A DNA stretch of 64,000 bases, from assembly GCA_949316235.1 (NCBI GenBank), contig OX438744.1, forward strand, positions 41,211,278 to 41,275,277, in the 5' to 3' direction. The position numbers and the translations under genes are program-made. The notes under the pieces were generated by a model. That model worked only from the letters and a program-made list of their open reading frames with translations. It ran no database searches and was not told the origin of the DNA. Positions 1-10,350 of this stretch are shown here, one piece after another. Every line of letters begins with the position of its first letter. Within the stretch, counting starts at the first letter, position 1. Source of the DNA: Oegoconia quadripuncta (taxonomy: Eukaryota > Arthropoda > Insecta > Lepidoptera > Autostichidae).

Positions 1-199
1 TATTTTTATATAGCCGGAATTAACAGACCACGAATTTCGTTTGCCCATTCTCTTCTTTTTCTTTTCCTTTTTATGCGCTGGCTGTAACATTGTGACCATC
101 ATATTTTTTGCGATCTTAGACCGTGTACGTGAAGCAACTGTCCGATCCGGTCGTCTGTTGCGAGAACGGATTTGCTCTATCGATCCAAATTCTGATGTG

Positions 200-560
200 T
201 TGATGCTTTAACATCCACCAATCCGCATTTTACTTATGTAAGTACCACATTTTACATTCCCTCTTGAAAGTGCGTAGTGACCCACGTTTTTTAATAGGAG
301 GGGGTAAATCATTCCAGCACTTCGACGCTGCAAAGAGGAAACTACCCCTGAAAGATTGCAAATGAGGCGTGTATAGTCCCAAACGACTTTCACGTATTGA
401 TCATTTCCTACCTTCTGTCTGTTCACTCCATTTTGATTTATGGGCTAAGTATGTAGGCTCGCCGAACAATTTCAGTTTAAATACAAGAGTAGTCAACTTA
501 AGTAACCGTCTATTGTTCATATTTAGGATATTATATTGATTTAGAAATCGGAAACAAGAG
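200..560 (-). pseudogene. LINE reverse-transcriptase C-terminal remnant
   Basis: Read on the minus strand, this stretch gives the typical C-terminal tail of a Jockey/CR1-group LINE protein. It begins with a segment containing NNRRLLKLTTLVFKLKLFG. After one stop and a frame change it continues FRGSFLFAASKCWNDLPPP and then IKKRGSLRTFKRECKMW. The pattern F-R-x-S-F...A...W-N-x-L-P followed by S-L-x-x-F-K is the post-RT tail of many such elements. No RT palm motif remains, so this is a dead 3' fragment. The exact clade cannot be read from so little sequence. Confidence 0.6.
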
Positions 561-605
561 TGCTGAACTCTCTGGACCTTTTTTCTGTTTTTTATATAAA
601 CAGGG

Positions 606-1289
606 ACCGTAGACGCTTATATGGAATCTATACCTTCACACAACTCTCATGACGTCAGAGACCGCGTTGCCGTCGGGTATATTTTCAAATCCAGTAAACA
701 AAAATCATTTCAATAAAGCGTACCTTTATCTAACATTTGTGACGTCACTGGCGCGAGTTGATATCGGGTATACATTCAGATTTAGTATACGCCCGCGTAA
801 GTATTTTAAAACATACCCGACCGCACCCGACGGCAACGCGGTCTCTGACGTCATGAGAGTTGTGTGAAGGTATAGATTCCATATAAGCTATGGCGCAAGC
901 GAGCCGGACGAGAGCGAGCGAAGCGAGCACGGGAGTTCTTGGCACCCCGACATGGATAGGTTAGGTTCGCTCTGCTCGCCCGGCTCGCTTCCGCCATACC
1001 CTTCGTGTTAGGTTGACATGTAAGAATTACATTTGCCAAATATTGAAAAAAATACAGGACGTAACGTTGACACTCAAACAAATATTAGGTCGCTCCAAAA
1101 TGTTGCGGTTGGGTATATTTTGAAATCCTTAACACGACGGTTCACATTTTTAAAGTATGCTCAAAACGAATGTTGCAGTCGGGTATATTTTAAAATCCTC
1201 AACAAGGCGGTACATATTTTTATGGTATACCCGAACTCAACACTATAGAGCGTTGTGTGAAGGTATAGATTCCATATAAGCACCGTAGA
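606..1289. mobile_element. Composite inverted-repeat DNA element (MITE-like) with 8-bp target duplication
   Basis: The element runs from 614/615 to 1281. Its outer 30 bp (615-644 and 1252-1281) are perfect inverted copies, and it is flanked by ACCGTAGA at 606-613 and 1282-1289. An 8-bp duplication fits hAT- or P-type DNA transposons, but no transposase is encoded. Inside, a further right-end copy at about 830-889 makes the left 275 bp a long palindrome with arms of about 60 bp. A second inverted pair of about 19 bp sits at 889-907 and 977-995. A unit like GTTGCNGTCGGGTATATTTT recurs near 665, 1102 and 1173. It is therefore a non-autonomous element with internally reiterated ends. Confidence 0.7.
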
Positions 1290-2651
1290 TCTCATCACAG
1301 TAACAAACCACACTAGTCCAAATTGAACTATCTTGCCATTTGCCATCAGGGAGTTGCAGTCCCTACATGCACGCTCCATCATCAGATCAGCTAAATGGTA
1401 CCATAATATTGCATTGTCACCAAACTTATATAAGTATGCCTTTCAGCTCAATCAGATACCAGCAAATGGTTGAAAAATGGTTTACCTTACGTACCAATAT
1501 TGCCAGCTAAATAATAGCTTGTAAAAATAGTTCTCCAACGTTAATAAAAAATATCAAAATAAGTTATTTCCGTGTTTGAGATGAGGCCGATGGCATACCT
1601 TTGTTTGATGAACACAGACACGTAATACCCGAGTTATATTTCTATGTGTTGGACACAGCCTGATAACTACCACAGAGATATAATTTAATATTCGACAAAC
1701 AGGTCGTCAGGTAAAAAAGGTGTATTTATGAAAAAACAATTAACACTTTAAAATATTCTTAAATTGCAGTAAATGGCAGGTCAATCTCTTATCGCAATAT
1801 TATTTAAATAAATAAAAATCATTTAATTCACGATTAGACTCATATTTAGTTAGTAACTTAAATTCTATAAAAACTGTGAACAGAAGGGACCATACGACTG
1901 CTCCGGCACAATCAGCACTATTTGTATGTGTGCAAGCGTATCCAGTGCCGCAGCATCACGGGATCCCACCTGTCCGCCAGTGTGCTCAGGATGGTGTTGG
2001 AGCTGCCGCACGTGTGCTTCAAAAAACCTTTTAAACCGTTTAAAGTAACATTATAGCAAGTTACGATCTAAGTACTTAGTAGTCAAAGCATACCACTGCC
2101 CTGGGTGAGATCTGTGTTTAGTCGTGGAAGTCCTGTAGCTGATATGACGATCATAATGTAAATCTTCAGTATTACATTTCACATATAGAGCATCCTTTGT
2201 GTTTTACTCAATACGAATAAATACAGAACCGTTGCCCTCGTACCTCTTCAGTATTGTACACAAGACGTTACCTAAATTGCCTTAATTCTCTCTTCAACAT
2301 TTCTTTTATCAAAAGATCCTTTTAAGGCTTCACAAAGCGAGTGCACGCTTTGATACTCCTTTGACACGAGTAACAATTAGATGGCGTAGAAAAGTACCTA
2401 ACGTGGGCGACCTACCTAACCTAAGTGGGCGATTTCTCGGGGATGACGTCACCGCGTCGCGTCGCCGGCTCGCAGACAATAACCGCTTCCAGAGCGCCAC
2501 GGTGTTAGCGGGACGCACGCAGCGGAACAGCTGTCGAGTGCCAACATGTGACTTAAAGCCTAACACGAACAACGACTGCCAATTCGATAAACAGACCGTG
2601 ACGACAGAAAATCTTCAAACTTCAAGCATTTATTTCAACGCAAGATACATG
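1290..2651. other. No gene seen
   Basis: AT-rich DNA without a credible coding frame. The stretch 2340-2580 is more GC-rich and contains short frames on both strands, but I see no domain, splice context or codon pattern that supports a gene. I recognise no repeat here. Confidence 0.4.
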
Positions 2652-3125
2652 ATATCATTTGTTGAATGACAATTTAAATCTATTGGAAATAAAAATAGGG
2701 CTTAAGCATTTATCTGTCAGTCAGTATGTCCAAGCTACCACCGCTTCGGAAAGGGAAATCATCTGTGGGAAAAGAAGCGGCGCAAGAAACCCACAGGATC
2801 ATTTTTCTTTTCTTTTCTTTTTTTATATATATAAAAGTATACAACTAATACAATTTCATAATGTTTGGGAGCTAGGCGAAGTATACCAAGCGTTTTTGTG
2901 ATTCAGGTAGTCACTAATTTTGAAATGGTTTTTAAATTGTTTTTCATTTAGATTAATGACATTCTCAGGTATAAGGTTGTAAAAGCGTATACAGTGTCCC
3001 ATAAATCATGTATTAACTTTGCTCAGTCTGAACATAGGGGTGGCTTATATCTCAAATTTAAGTTATGCTTATCACTAGTTTTAGGGATTGAAGAAATATT
3101 TTTTCTTAAAACATAATTCAACTTC
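2652..3125 (-). mobile_element. CR1-group LINE 3' end (subfamily 2), minus strand
   Basis: The 3' UTR and degraded RT tail of a CR1-group LINE. The same 3' UTR occurs in plus orientation at 20,850-21,045: both share the stretch around GTTTCTTGCGCCGCTTCTTTTCCC read on the coding strand. The minus-strand translation still shows segments such as LRKNISSIPKTSDKHNLNLR and a degenerate tail matching the copy at 20.6 kb. Stops break the frame. No catalytic region is left. Confidence 0.65.
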
Positions 3126-3240
3126 AAGAGCTGAGTGAATAGGCATTTACTGAGATCGCGTGCTTGATCTTCAACCATATCGCACTATCCGTAAGGTGAG
3201 ATTGTGGTCAAACGCGAATCCATTCAATCATAAAAAAAAC
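3126..3240 (+). mobile_element. Jockey-like LINE 3' end with short A-tail
   Basis: The segment from GTGAATAGGCAT through AACGCGAATCC and ATCATAAAAAAAA recurs at 38,510-38,627, and its last about 55 bp recur at 5782-5839. Both ends of the family are visible here only as a 3' UTR, so this is a 5'-truncated insertion placed directly against the CR1-group fragment to its left. Confidence 0.55.
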
Positions 3241-3717
3241 TTTGAGGAATAGCGTCTCAAGTTTATATGTTAGCAAAACAAATAGTGTCTGGTCTGGCAA
3301 TGTGCGTCCGTCGGCACCGCGCGCGTCGTGTAAACAAATGTTGTTAGGTTTGTGGTAATGGAAGCGACGGACGAGAATACTCAACGATAAATCTCGCGCC
3401 TCGTGGAGCATACAGCATCCGATTTCTAATAAATAGCAATGTATGAATTGTACAGTATAAGTAAATTGTAAAGTAAAGAGTAATATAAATTCTTTTATTG
3501 CAAGTAACCGATCACTGGCAATGAACAATAAAGGCAAGACTATATCTAATACAAATATTATATTTTCAAAATTTTCAGTTCACTTTTTATCTTGTATACA
3601 GTCAATATTAGAGTATGTTCGAGCAAAGGAAGAGCGAGGCCTCCTGGTACAAGTATCTTAAATACTTAAAAGGTTGGTCTCAACCTCTGATTTAACTTGA
3701 CGTACGAATGTAATTTG
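3241..3717. other. No gene seen
   Basis: AT-rich sequence with one 109-codon open frame on the minus strand that lacks any recognisable domain and probably arises by chance. No repeat recognised. Confidence 0.35.
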
Positions 3718-4010
3718 AAATCAAAATCAAAAAAATATTTATTTCGTAGGATAAAAATTATCATTTGATAACGTCACATTATTAATCTTATTATTAAAGT
3801 TTTTGACATTATTGCTCATTCACAAAGCTGATTCCCCAGAGAAGAACGAGCAAGAAACTTAAGGGTTGCTCTTTTAAATAAGTCGGGGTTACAATTATAT
3901 TGCATTGTATATAATTAGACTGAATATCGCCGAGCGGTCTATGTCCATGCTTGCTTATCATCCAGATAGTCAGAAATTTTATAGTAGCCTGTATTTTTTT
4001 TTGTACTGGC
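3718..4010 (-). mobile_element. CR1-group LINE 3' end (subfamily 1), minus strand
   Basis: A minus-strand copy of the 3' UTR found after the RT at 15.7-16.9 kb. It has a tail of the TTTGAT type at 3718-3730, then a conserved stretch around GAGCAACCC and TTTCTTGCTCGTTC. It ends with a coding remnant reading GYYKISDYLDDKQAW. Upstream of that (to about 4160) the frame is broken and homology is no longer clear. Confidence 0.7.
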
Positions 4011-4245
4011 GTAAGTAGTAAATCATTTTTGTGGAGGCAATCAGACACGACGTCTAAACCTTGTACTTCCGCAGTAACGTGAAGAGGCGAGATGTCATAA
4101 CATGTTTTTATCTTGAGGTAAATAGAAAAAAAATAATCCCATAAAGCCCATAACGTGAGCATAACTCGATGGAATCAGAGAGAGATCAAAAACCGCTAAA
4201 ACGAGTCGTTCAAAACACATCTTTTTCCGCAGGGGAGCGAGGAGT

Positions 4246-4354
4246 GGGGGGGGGGGGGGGGGCGACACGCGACGCGAAAAAATATGACACTTGGGAAATG
4301 TGGGGAAAACAAGACGGCGCGATATCTATCGGGGGAGGGGGGGGGGGAGGGGGG
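4246..4354. repeat. Long G-runs (17 and 11 G)
   Basis: The plus strand has an uninterrupted run of 17 G at 4246-4262 and a second G-dominated tract at 4331-4354 interrupted by single A. Open frames over this region are low-complexity artefacts. Such runs are plausible G-quadruplex formers and also places where assemblies are error-prone. Confidence 0.8.
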
Positions 4355-4558
4355 CAAGGACACACGTGTTAGTGTTCAGAATAATACTTTACATATCAAA
4401 ATAGAAACTAGACTTCACTTAAGGCTCACTTGACTTAATACCAGCCTTATCTTATCAACAATACGCTGAGCATTCTGTACAAATTTCCCATAGCCATGGG
4501 TTGTCTGGAAGAGGATAGAAGCTTTTAGTGATGAGGCCGTCTAATTGTGTTCTATTAA

Positions 4559-4829
4559 ATAAATAAAATACAAATAAATATCTTTGCACATACACACAGC
4601 GCCATCTAGTTCCACACTAAGCAACCAGGCTTGTATTATGGATACCAAATGGTATATATAAACTACACAAATACATTTATTTTGGAATAAAAAAATGTGT
4701 AAATGAAAAACATCCATTACTCGGGTGCACATGTCCGTATTCATCATATAAACATATGCCCCTAGCGGAATTCGAACCCGCGACCTTTTGATATAGCAGA
4801 GTTTCTAACCACTACTCCAAACAGGTCGT
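4559..4829 (-). repeat. SINE family B, minus strand
   Basis: A tRNA-derived SINE. Read on the minus strand, a tRNA-like head with the box B core GGTTCGAATTCCGCTAG is followed by a body containing ATGAATACGGACATGT and CATCTAG..AACTAGATGGCGCTGTGTGTATGTG and an AT-rich tail. Family B recurs at 5882-6160 (+), 26,601-26,805 (-) and 28,681-28,933 (-). The copy lies head-to-head with the family C SINE that follows. Confidence 0.8.
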
Positions 4830-4847
4830 AGTATTGTTATCATCAAA

Positions 4848-5180
4848 ACCGTCTCCGTGGCTCAATGTAAACAACATTGAGTTTACGAATCGGAGGTCGC
4901 GGGTTCGATCCCCAGCGGGGTACGTGTTTAAGTACTCGGTTTGGTTGGTGGTAGGGCATTTTAAATGTCCGCTAGCTACCACCATCTTATCTAAATCTGC
5001 CGCCAAGCAACAATGTTAATAGCATTGCTGTGTTCTGTTCCGGTTGTCAAAGATAATATAGCCAGTCCCCCAAATAAGATGGGGTTTCCGGGTCAGTACG
5101 CCACCACCTTCGGCCTCATCTTCACTTATCGTCAGGTGTGATTTGAGGTCAACTGCTAAACCATTGTGCATAAAAAAAAT
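4848..5180 (+). repeat. SINE family C, full-length copy
   Basis: A tRNA-like head (CTCCGTGGCTCAATGTAAAC, box B GGTTCGATCCCCAGC) leads into a family-specific body (CCAAATAAGATGGGGTTTCC, then CGGCCTCATCTTCACTTA) and a short A-tail. Other copies are at 14,806-15,116, 31,625-31,888 (both +), 5685-6325 (-, interrupted) and 11,041-11,293 (rearranged). The body does not resemble any coding sequence. Confidence 0.85.
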
Positions 5181-5684
5181 TACTCCAACCTTAAAATATA
5201 CAAAATGATTTGTATAAGATATTAAGCCAAATAACGATTTGGTGCCTTTGCGTTTAACATTTTGAAAATGTAATTTACTTTGGGATTAATTAAGAAATAC
5301 CTACATTTTTGTGTGCGCGAAAAGGTATAAGCGTAATAGACTTATTCAAGCATGCACGTGATAGAGCAGGACGGAATTCTAACGATCCAGCAAAGCTTCA
5401 TTAAATCAGGACTTTATTTGAACGGATCCAATTTACCAACAGGATGCCACTACGCACAGTTGGAGTCGAGAGAATGAGTACAGGTTTAGAAGGTAAATAA
5501 TTGCTTGGCAGTTAGAGCTAGCTCAGTCTAAAATAGTTCGTATGAACAAAGGCGGCACCAATTTAGAGACACCAGTAGGTACACCAATGAAGGAACCGTG
5601 GCTGTGTAGTTTACGGACAGGAATAGCGAGTAGGGGGCATGATTGCAGTAAATATTTGAGAGCTACGGACCTTTTCGGTCGGTC
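5181..5684. other. No gene seen
   Basis: AT-rich DNA between two SINE clusters. I see no coding frame or repeat I can name. Confidence 0.35.
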
Positions 5685-5781
5685 ATCACTTGACCTCAAT
5701 CACACCTGATGTTAAGTGAAAATGAGGTCGAAAGTGGAAGCGTATTGACCCGGAAACCCCAACACATTTGGGGAACTGGCT

Positions 5782-5839
5782 AGCATTGTGGTCAAACGCG
5801 AATCCAGTCATCATAAAAAAAAAAAAAAAAAAAAAAAAA
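5782..5839 (+). mobile_element. Very short LINE 3' insertion with poly(A)
   Basis: About 33 bp of the Jockey-like 3' end also seen at 3205-3240 (core GTGGTCAAACGCGAATCCAG), followed by about 25 A. It splits the family C SINE between the two halves of its body. This is an extreme 5' truncation. Confidence 0.65.
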
Positions 5840-5881
5840 TCTTATCTCTGACAACCGCATCACAACAATGCTATTAACATA

Positions 5882-6160
5882 CGACGACCTGGTTTTTGTA
5901 GTGGTTATCATCTCTGATCACTATACCAAAAGATTGCGGGTTCGAATCCCGCTAGGGGCATATGTTTGTGTGATGAATACGGACATGTGTACCCGAGTTA
6001 TGGATGTTTTCATTTATAATAAGTATTTATTTACAAAAAAAAATGTATTTATGTAGTATATCAACCATCTGGTATCCACAACACAAGCCTATAGTTGCTT
6101 ACTGTGGAACTAGATGGCGCTGTATGTATGGCTAAGGATATTTATTTATTATTTATTTAT
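5882..6160 (+). repeat. SINE family B inserted in family C
   Basis: A full family B SINE: tRNA-like head with GGTTCGAATCCCGCTAG, body, and a TTTATTTATT tail. It is flanked by TTAACATA at 5874-5881 and 6161-6168. The duplication falls inside the family C body, which resumes on the far side, so the order of insertion is certain. Confidence 0.85.
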
Positions 6161-6325
6161 TTAACATAGCTGTTTGGCGGAAAATTTAGATAAGGTGGTG
6201 GCTAACCAAGCGGACATTCACCAACCAAACCGAGTACTTAAACAAGTACCCCGCTGGGGATCGAACCCGCGACCTCCGATTAGTAAAACCAATGTTGTTT
6301 ACATTGAGCCACGGAGGCGGTTGAG

Positions 6326-6651
6326 CAATTTTAGCTTCCTTAGCTGATACCATCAGTCAGCACATCGGAGGAACGTCGAACTCGTCAAACTAACCAGATA
6401 GAGCCCGACAGGCTCCAGTGAGCCAACCGAGTTTGGCTCCAAGACGCGTGGGTAACTTGTACAAAGGGGAGGATGTGATTCAATTTCGTGGCATCACTTT
6501 GAGCCGGAAACTTTCAGTGATATTGTGACGGGGATAATTGTTTGTATGTGCATTAGTGTGCAATGTAGAAGAGCGTCCGGAGAGTGATGCCGGGTTACGG
6601 ATATTACTTATTGTTTTTATTCTAACTTTTAATCGCGCGGTATTCCGCGTA
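6326..6651. other. No gene seen
   Basis: Mixed-composition DNA with only short open frames. No recognised repeat. Confidence 0.3.
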
Positions 6652-6837
6652 ATGTTATTACCTTATTGCACATATGTTGCGGGAACTACTCACTTTATCG
6701 GGATAAAAAGTATATTATGTTGCCCTTGAACTATGCTGTATCTGTATACCAAATTTCATGTAAATCCGCTCATTCGTTTCGCCGTGATTGAGCAATAAAC
6801 AAACAATCATCCAAACTCTCACATTTATAATATTAGA
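6652..6837 (+). repeat. Repeat family R, plus strand
   Basis: Contains the recurrent order GGGAACTACTCACT, GGGATAAAAA, ACCAAATTTCATG, CAATAAACAAACA and the terminal TTATAATATTAG. Copies also occur at 6848-7036 (-), 19,443-19,620 (+, decayed), 28,545-29,036 (+, interrupted), 33,318-33,575 (-) and 34,515-34,770 (+). It resembles the 3' region of a LINE, but no coding part is present to prove it. Confidence 0.7.
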
Positions 6838-6847
6838 TTAACGTGAT

Positions 6848-7036
6848 CTAACTATTATAATTGCGAAAGTTTACATGTTCATTTGTTACTCAATAACGGC
6901 GAAACGGATGAACGGATGTGGATGAAATACCCTGGACTAGATTTAGGAAGAACATACCCTGGATTAAGACATAGGTTTTTTCCGATAAAGTGAGTAGTTC
7001 CCGCGGGATAAAAGAAGCCGCAGGCGGAAAGCTAGT
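6848..7036 (-). repeat. Repeat family R, minus strand, tail-to-tail with its neighbour
   Basis: The same order as the copy at 6652-6837 but reversed: AACGGCGAAACGGATGAACG, then GTGAGTAGTTCCCGCGGGAT, ending AGCCGCAGGCGGAAAGCTAG. The two copies meet at their TATAATATTAG-like ends with about 10 bp between them and so form an imperfect inverted repeat of about 380 bp. Confidence 0.65.
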
Positions 7037-7796
7037 TTACACATAAAAACTATTTATTTATTTATTTAGGTACACTAACAGCTTATACACTAAAACATTA
7101 TTTTGGTAGTTCACATATTGGCCACATTATAAGTGTATCAGCCTATTATAAGTATACACAGCATTCATAGATAGTTACAGTATAAAATTCAAGATTAAGT
7201 TTAAATATATAAAGTTTAAAAAGTAATGAAATTCAATGAAAAATTTAAAATTAATAATGTAATATGTTAATTATACCAGTTATGAGGGGTGGTTAATCGA
7301 GGTGTCTCATAAGTTTGCTTTTTAAAATTGGTCTGGATTCAGCAGTTCCAACTAGTTCCAATATGTAGATATTGGACCGAAGGGATGGTGAAAAACGATC
7401 GCTCTGAGTGCAGTAGTTTGTTTACCTCCGACTGGAGTTGGATGACAAGAACTTAGTATCAATTTCCTCTCAAATATTTACTTTCATCGTTTTAAAGACA
7501 AATAGTAGACAATGAGCCAATATTTCAAGAAGTTCCTTGTAGTGTTAGTGTGTGACGAGCTGCGGTCGGCTCTGACTTGAAGTTTGATATTCCCCCCGCG
7601 CTCCAACGTTCGCCGATACATCGTGATCCATTTACTAATTTAATCTATCTCTAATCCAGACACAGCGTATAACAAGATAGTAGGGCACAGGAACTACTCA
7701 GCTCTAACACGAGTTCAATCAATCCTACATGATTTACTTTACGTAATAATGTCTGTGAAATAACAAAGAAAATATGTCAAATACTTTTACCTGTTA

Positions 7797-7915
7797 CATG
7801 TATAGAACGTCACGACCTTTATCCCAAACGGGGTGGTCAGAGATATTCCACCTTTGGGTATCCTTAAAACAACATACACGATTGACCTTTCGAATACAGA
7901 AATGCACGTGAGCCC
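7797..7915 (-). repeat. Repeat family F copy
   Basis: Shares CCAAACGGGGTGGTCAGAGA and a later TTTCGAATACAGAAATGCAC block with copies around 9655-9780, 18,765-18,895 and 29,378-29,465. There is no coding capacity. Orientation is arbitrary. Probably a small non-autonomous element. Confidence 0.45.
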
Positions 7916-7954
7916 GTCGCAGTTAAAATCTGCAAATCAGGAGATCAATGTTGG

Positions 7955-8330
7955 GATGCGACGTCAGATAACCTGGTCGTGTGCTCGATGGCTACTGGCC
8001 CCTTTGGATACGTCGAGGAACTTCCACTTAAGGGATCTTATTGCCCATGACGAATAATCTGACAAGGGGGCTCCTTCCACTGTGCCCGCTGACAGCTCCG
8101 AGTGGTGGAGCAACCCGAATGCTACCACTACTGATGGTCAGGAGACGGAGGCTGCCTCTTACCGGGGCTCCTTACTAGAGCTTACTACTTACAGTCGGGA
8201 CGGTGGCGCGCAGTACATCGCTCCCGCGCAAACTCCCCCTAAGGAGTTGCTTCGCTTTACCTTACGGCTACCTTGCTTACGATATCTTAAGGCTTATCTT
8301 TCGTAAAATACCCGGAATCTTATTATTATT
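7955..8330 (+). mobile_element. R1-clade LINE fragment (non-RT part)
   Basis: From about 7965 to 8100 this aligns, with an internal gap, to the reverse complement of 54,300-54,428, the far end of the minus-strand R1-clade element. Shared blocks include TGTGCTCGATGGCTACT / TGTGCCTGATGGCTACT and GGATACGTC, then the block near TAATCTGAC and GGGCTCCT. The remainder to 8330 is GC-rich compared with its surroundings and ends in AT-rich DNA. No complete reading frame; which part of the element it represents is inferred, not shown. Confidence 0.45.
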
Positions 8331-8617
8331 GTAACTAGTTTTTAAGTTAATTATGGCATATTTTTAATTGAAAAAGACGTATTAATCTATCAGACGAGAC
8401 AATTGATGTGGTTTTCCGAAAATTTTATTTAAATTTCCAAAATTGAAGAAAAGATAATTTAAAGTTAACCACATGTTTCCTTTGTAATTGTAACCATATT
8501 ACTGCTACAATTTTTTATGAAATACATAAACTTCCCTAACCTAAAATTATTGTTATTTAATTTAAAAAAAAAATGAAAAAGCACCTTTATTGGAGGTTAA
8601 TTTTATTTAATGTTAAT

Positions 8618-8909
8618 GAGCGTCGGTGACTCAGCGGTTAGACGCGGTCTCCCAATTTGAGAGGTCCGGGTTCGATTCCCAGGCAGGTCATGTACCAATG
8701 AGTTTTTTAATTTAATTACTTCCAACTGCTCTTAAACGCACGAAGGAAAACATCGTGAGGAAACATGCATGCCTGACAAATAAAAATTCTAAGGCATGTG
8801 AAGTCCCCAACCATCCAGCGCAGCGTGGTCCACTATGGCCCATACTCCCTCATTATCCGATGTAAGGCCTATATCCCTACAGTGGGATGTCTACGGACTG
8901 AGATGATGA
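8618..8909 (+). repeat. SINE family D, full-length copy
   Basis: A tRNA-like head (ACTCAGCGGTTAGACGCGG, box B GGGTTCGATTCCCAGGC) is followed by a body with CATCGTGAGGAAACATGCAT, GGCCCATACTCCCTCATTAT and CCTACAGTGGGATGT, ending CTGAGATGATGA. A second copy is at 24,053-24,595 and a minus-strand 3' piece at 49,467-49,601. The anticodon arm is degenerate, so it is not a working tRNA gene. Confidence 0.8.
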
Positions 8910-9402
8910 ATGTTAACTTAGGCGCCGCATAAAGTTACTGTTCTTTAACTATGTTCTATGGGTGATTGGAAGAAATCCCTCTGTAAGGTAAGTCTGCCTT
9001 TATGTATAGATGTAAATTTGTTTAGTGTTTATTTTCTTCTGTAGAAAAGCATAAGATATTGACTCGAGAGGAATCTTAATTCAAATTTAGAACAGAGTTA
9101 CAGAGAGGAATTCGTCGTTCCACGTCATGTTACTGGATACCAACGTCGCCGTCACCTCGTGACACTACAGCCCGCCCCCCGCACGCCCATGGCACCACGT
9201 AACCCCCGCATACATAAATTATTAATATTGTTTCCGGAAAAACTTCTGTGTTATCGAGATGACGAAATCACTTTTGTATTTTTACGTGAAAATGTTTTTG
9301 GGGAATGTGACGTTTGGTCCACGAATAACGTGAGGTTCAGACGGAATTATTGTACGTTGTTTTGGTTTGTGAAGTGAAGCGATGTGCGGGGCGTGAGGTA
9401 GC
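8910..9402. other. No gene seen
   Basis: AT-rich, with a 72-codon open frame at 9159-9377 that has no domain and no codon signature. Nothing recognised. Confidence 0.3.
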
Positions 9403-9423
9403 GGGGGGGGGGGGGGGGGGGGG
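9403..9423. repeat. Run of 21 G
   Basis: An uninterrupted homopolymer of G on the plus strand. It is one of the longest single-base runs in the window, with the caveat that homopolymer length is poorly determined by most sequencers. Confidence 0.8.
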
Positions 9424-9610
9424 CGGAGCGATGGACGAAGTTGGGCAATAGTTGCGGATGTTAGTTGCAGTGTTGGGAGCAAGTTTATCATACCGTAAAC
9501 ATCCGCTCACCGCAACCACTTAAGTAAAAACATCACCTCAATTCCACGACAATGCACCTGCATTGCTTCTTGTAATGATCAAAAAATAAATAGTGCGGAT
9601 ACTTACACAA

Positions 9611-9780
9611 GTCTTGTAGTGAATAGGGTCACTATTCACTACAAGACTAGTGTATATGTCACGTGTGCATTTATGTATATTTCGAAATATATGTTGTTTT
9701 TGTAAGTATTGTACTTTTAATGTTTGAAACACCCAAACTAATGTGTGGGATATCTCTGACCACCCCATTTGGGTTAAATA
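9611..9780. repeat. Hairpin followed by repeat F body
   Basis: A perfect 15-bp stem (GTCTTGTAGTGAATA at 9611-9625, its complement at 9633-9647) with loop GGGTCAC. It is followed by the family F segment GTGGGATATCTCTGACCACC. The hairpin sits where one end of a small inverted-repeat element would be expected. Confidence 0.55.
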
Positions 9781-10117
9781 AATTAACAGAATTATTTTAG
9801 GAGCCCTTAAATATACATTGTATGAAGTTTTATATTATTAGAATTAGTTATGTAGTATACAGGGTGAATTTTTTAAATAGGCCTGGGTGGCCAAATCCTA
9901 AAATATGAGGAATAACAAAAAGTACTCAAAGGAGCCTCTAGAAATGTAAAACTGCATCATTGGATTTTTGAAAAATTAATATTACTATCCAGGAATTGAA
10001 ACCGTTCATTTTGAAAAAAAAAACACATAGGTACTGTATTATCATACCATTCGATAGTGTCGCTAATAAGGAACGAATTCTGGGAAGTAATGACAAACGG
10101 CAAGTTACATATCTAAT

Positions 10118-10350
10118 TTAAAAAATCAAAATCAAAAATGTTTTATTTCGTAAGTTATAAGAATAACATTTGAAATCGTCATGACATACAGTTATCGCTC
10201 ATTCACTAGGCAGTCTCCCCAGAGAAGAACGAGCAAGAAACTCAGGGGTTGCTCTTTTTAAATAAGTCAATACAAATACAATTTGGAATAATTGTTAAAT
10301 TTATGATTCGACAAAGAAAAATAAGAATAGAACATACTGGATATTGCCGA
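10118..10350 (-). mobile_element. CR1-group LINE 3' UTR (subfamily 1), minus strand
   Basis: A near copy of the 3' UTR at 16,882-17,125, reversed. It starts with an AATCAAAATCAAAA tail, then TTATTTCGTAAGTTATAAGA, CTCCCCAGAGAAGAACGAGC and GGATATTGCCG. The conserved stop region of the ORF is at the right edge but no RT motif remains. It is a 5'-truncated insertion. Confidence 0.75.

Larger units (their letters stand above)
5685..6325 (-). repeat. SINE family C, minus strand, interrupted twice
   Basis: The family C body appears in three pieces: about 5685-5781 (tail side), 5840-5881 (middle) and 6161-6325 (head side, ending at the tRNA-like head and GAGCCACGGAGG). The first gap holds a short LINE 3' end with about 25 A; the second holds a complete family B SINE. 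Joined, the three pieces give the same order as the uninterrupted copies at 4.8 and 14.8 kb. This makes C the oldest insertion of the group. Confidence 0.8.
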
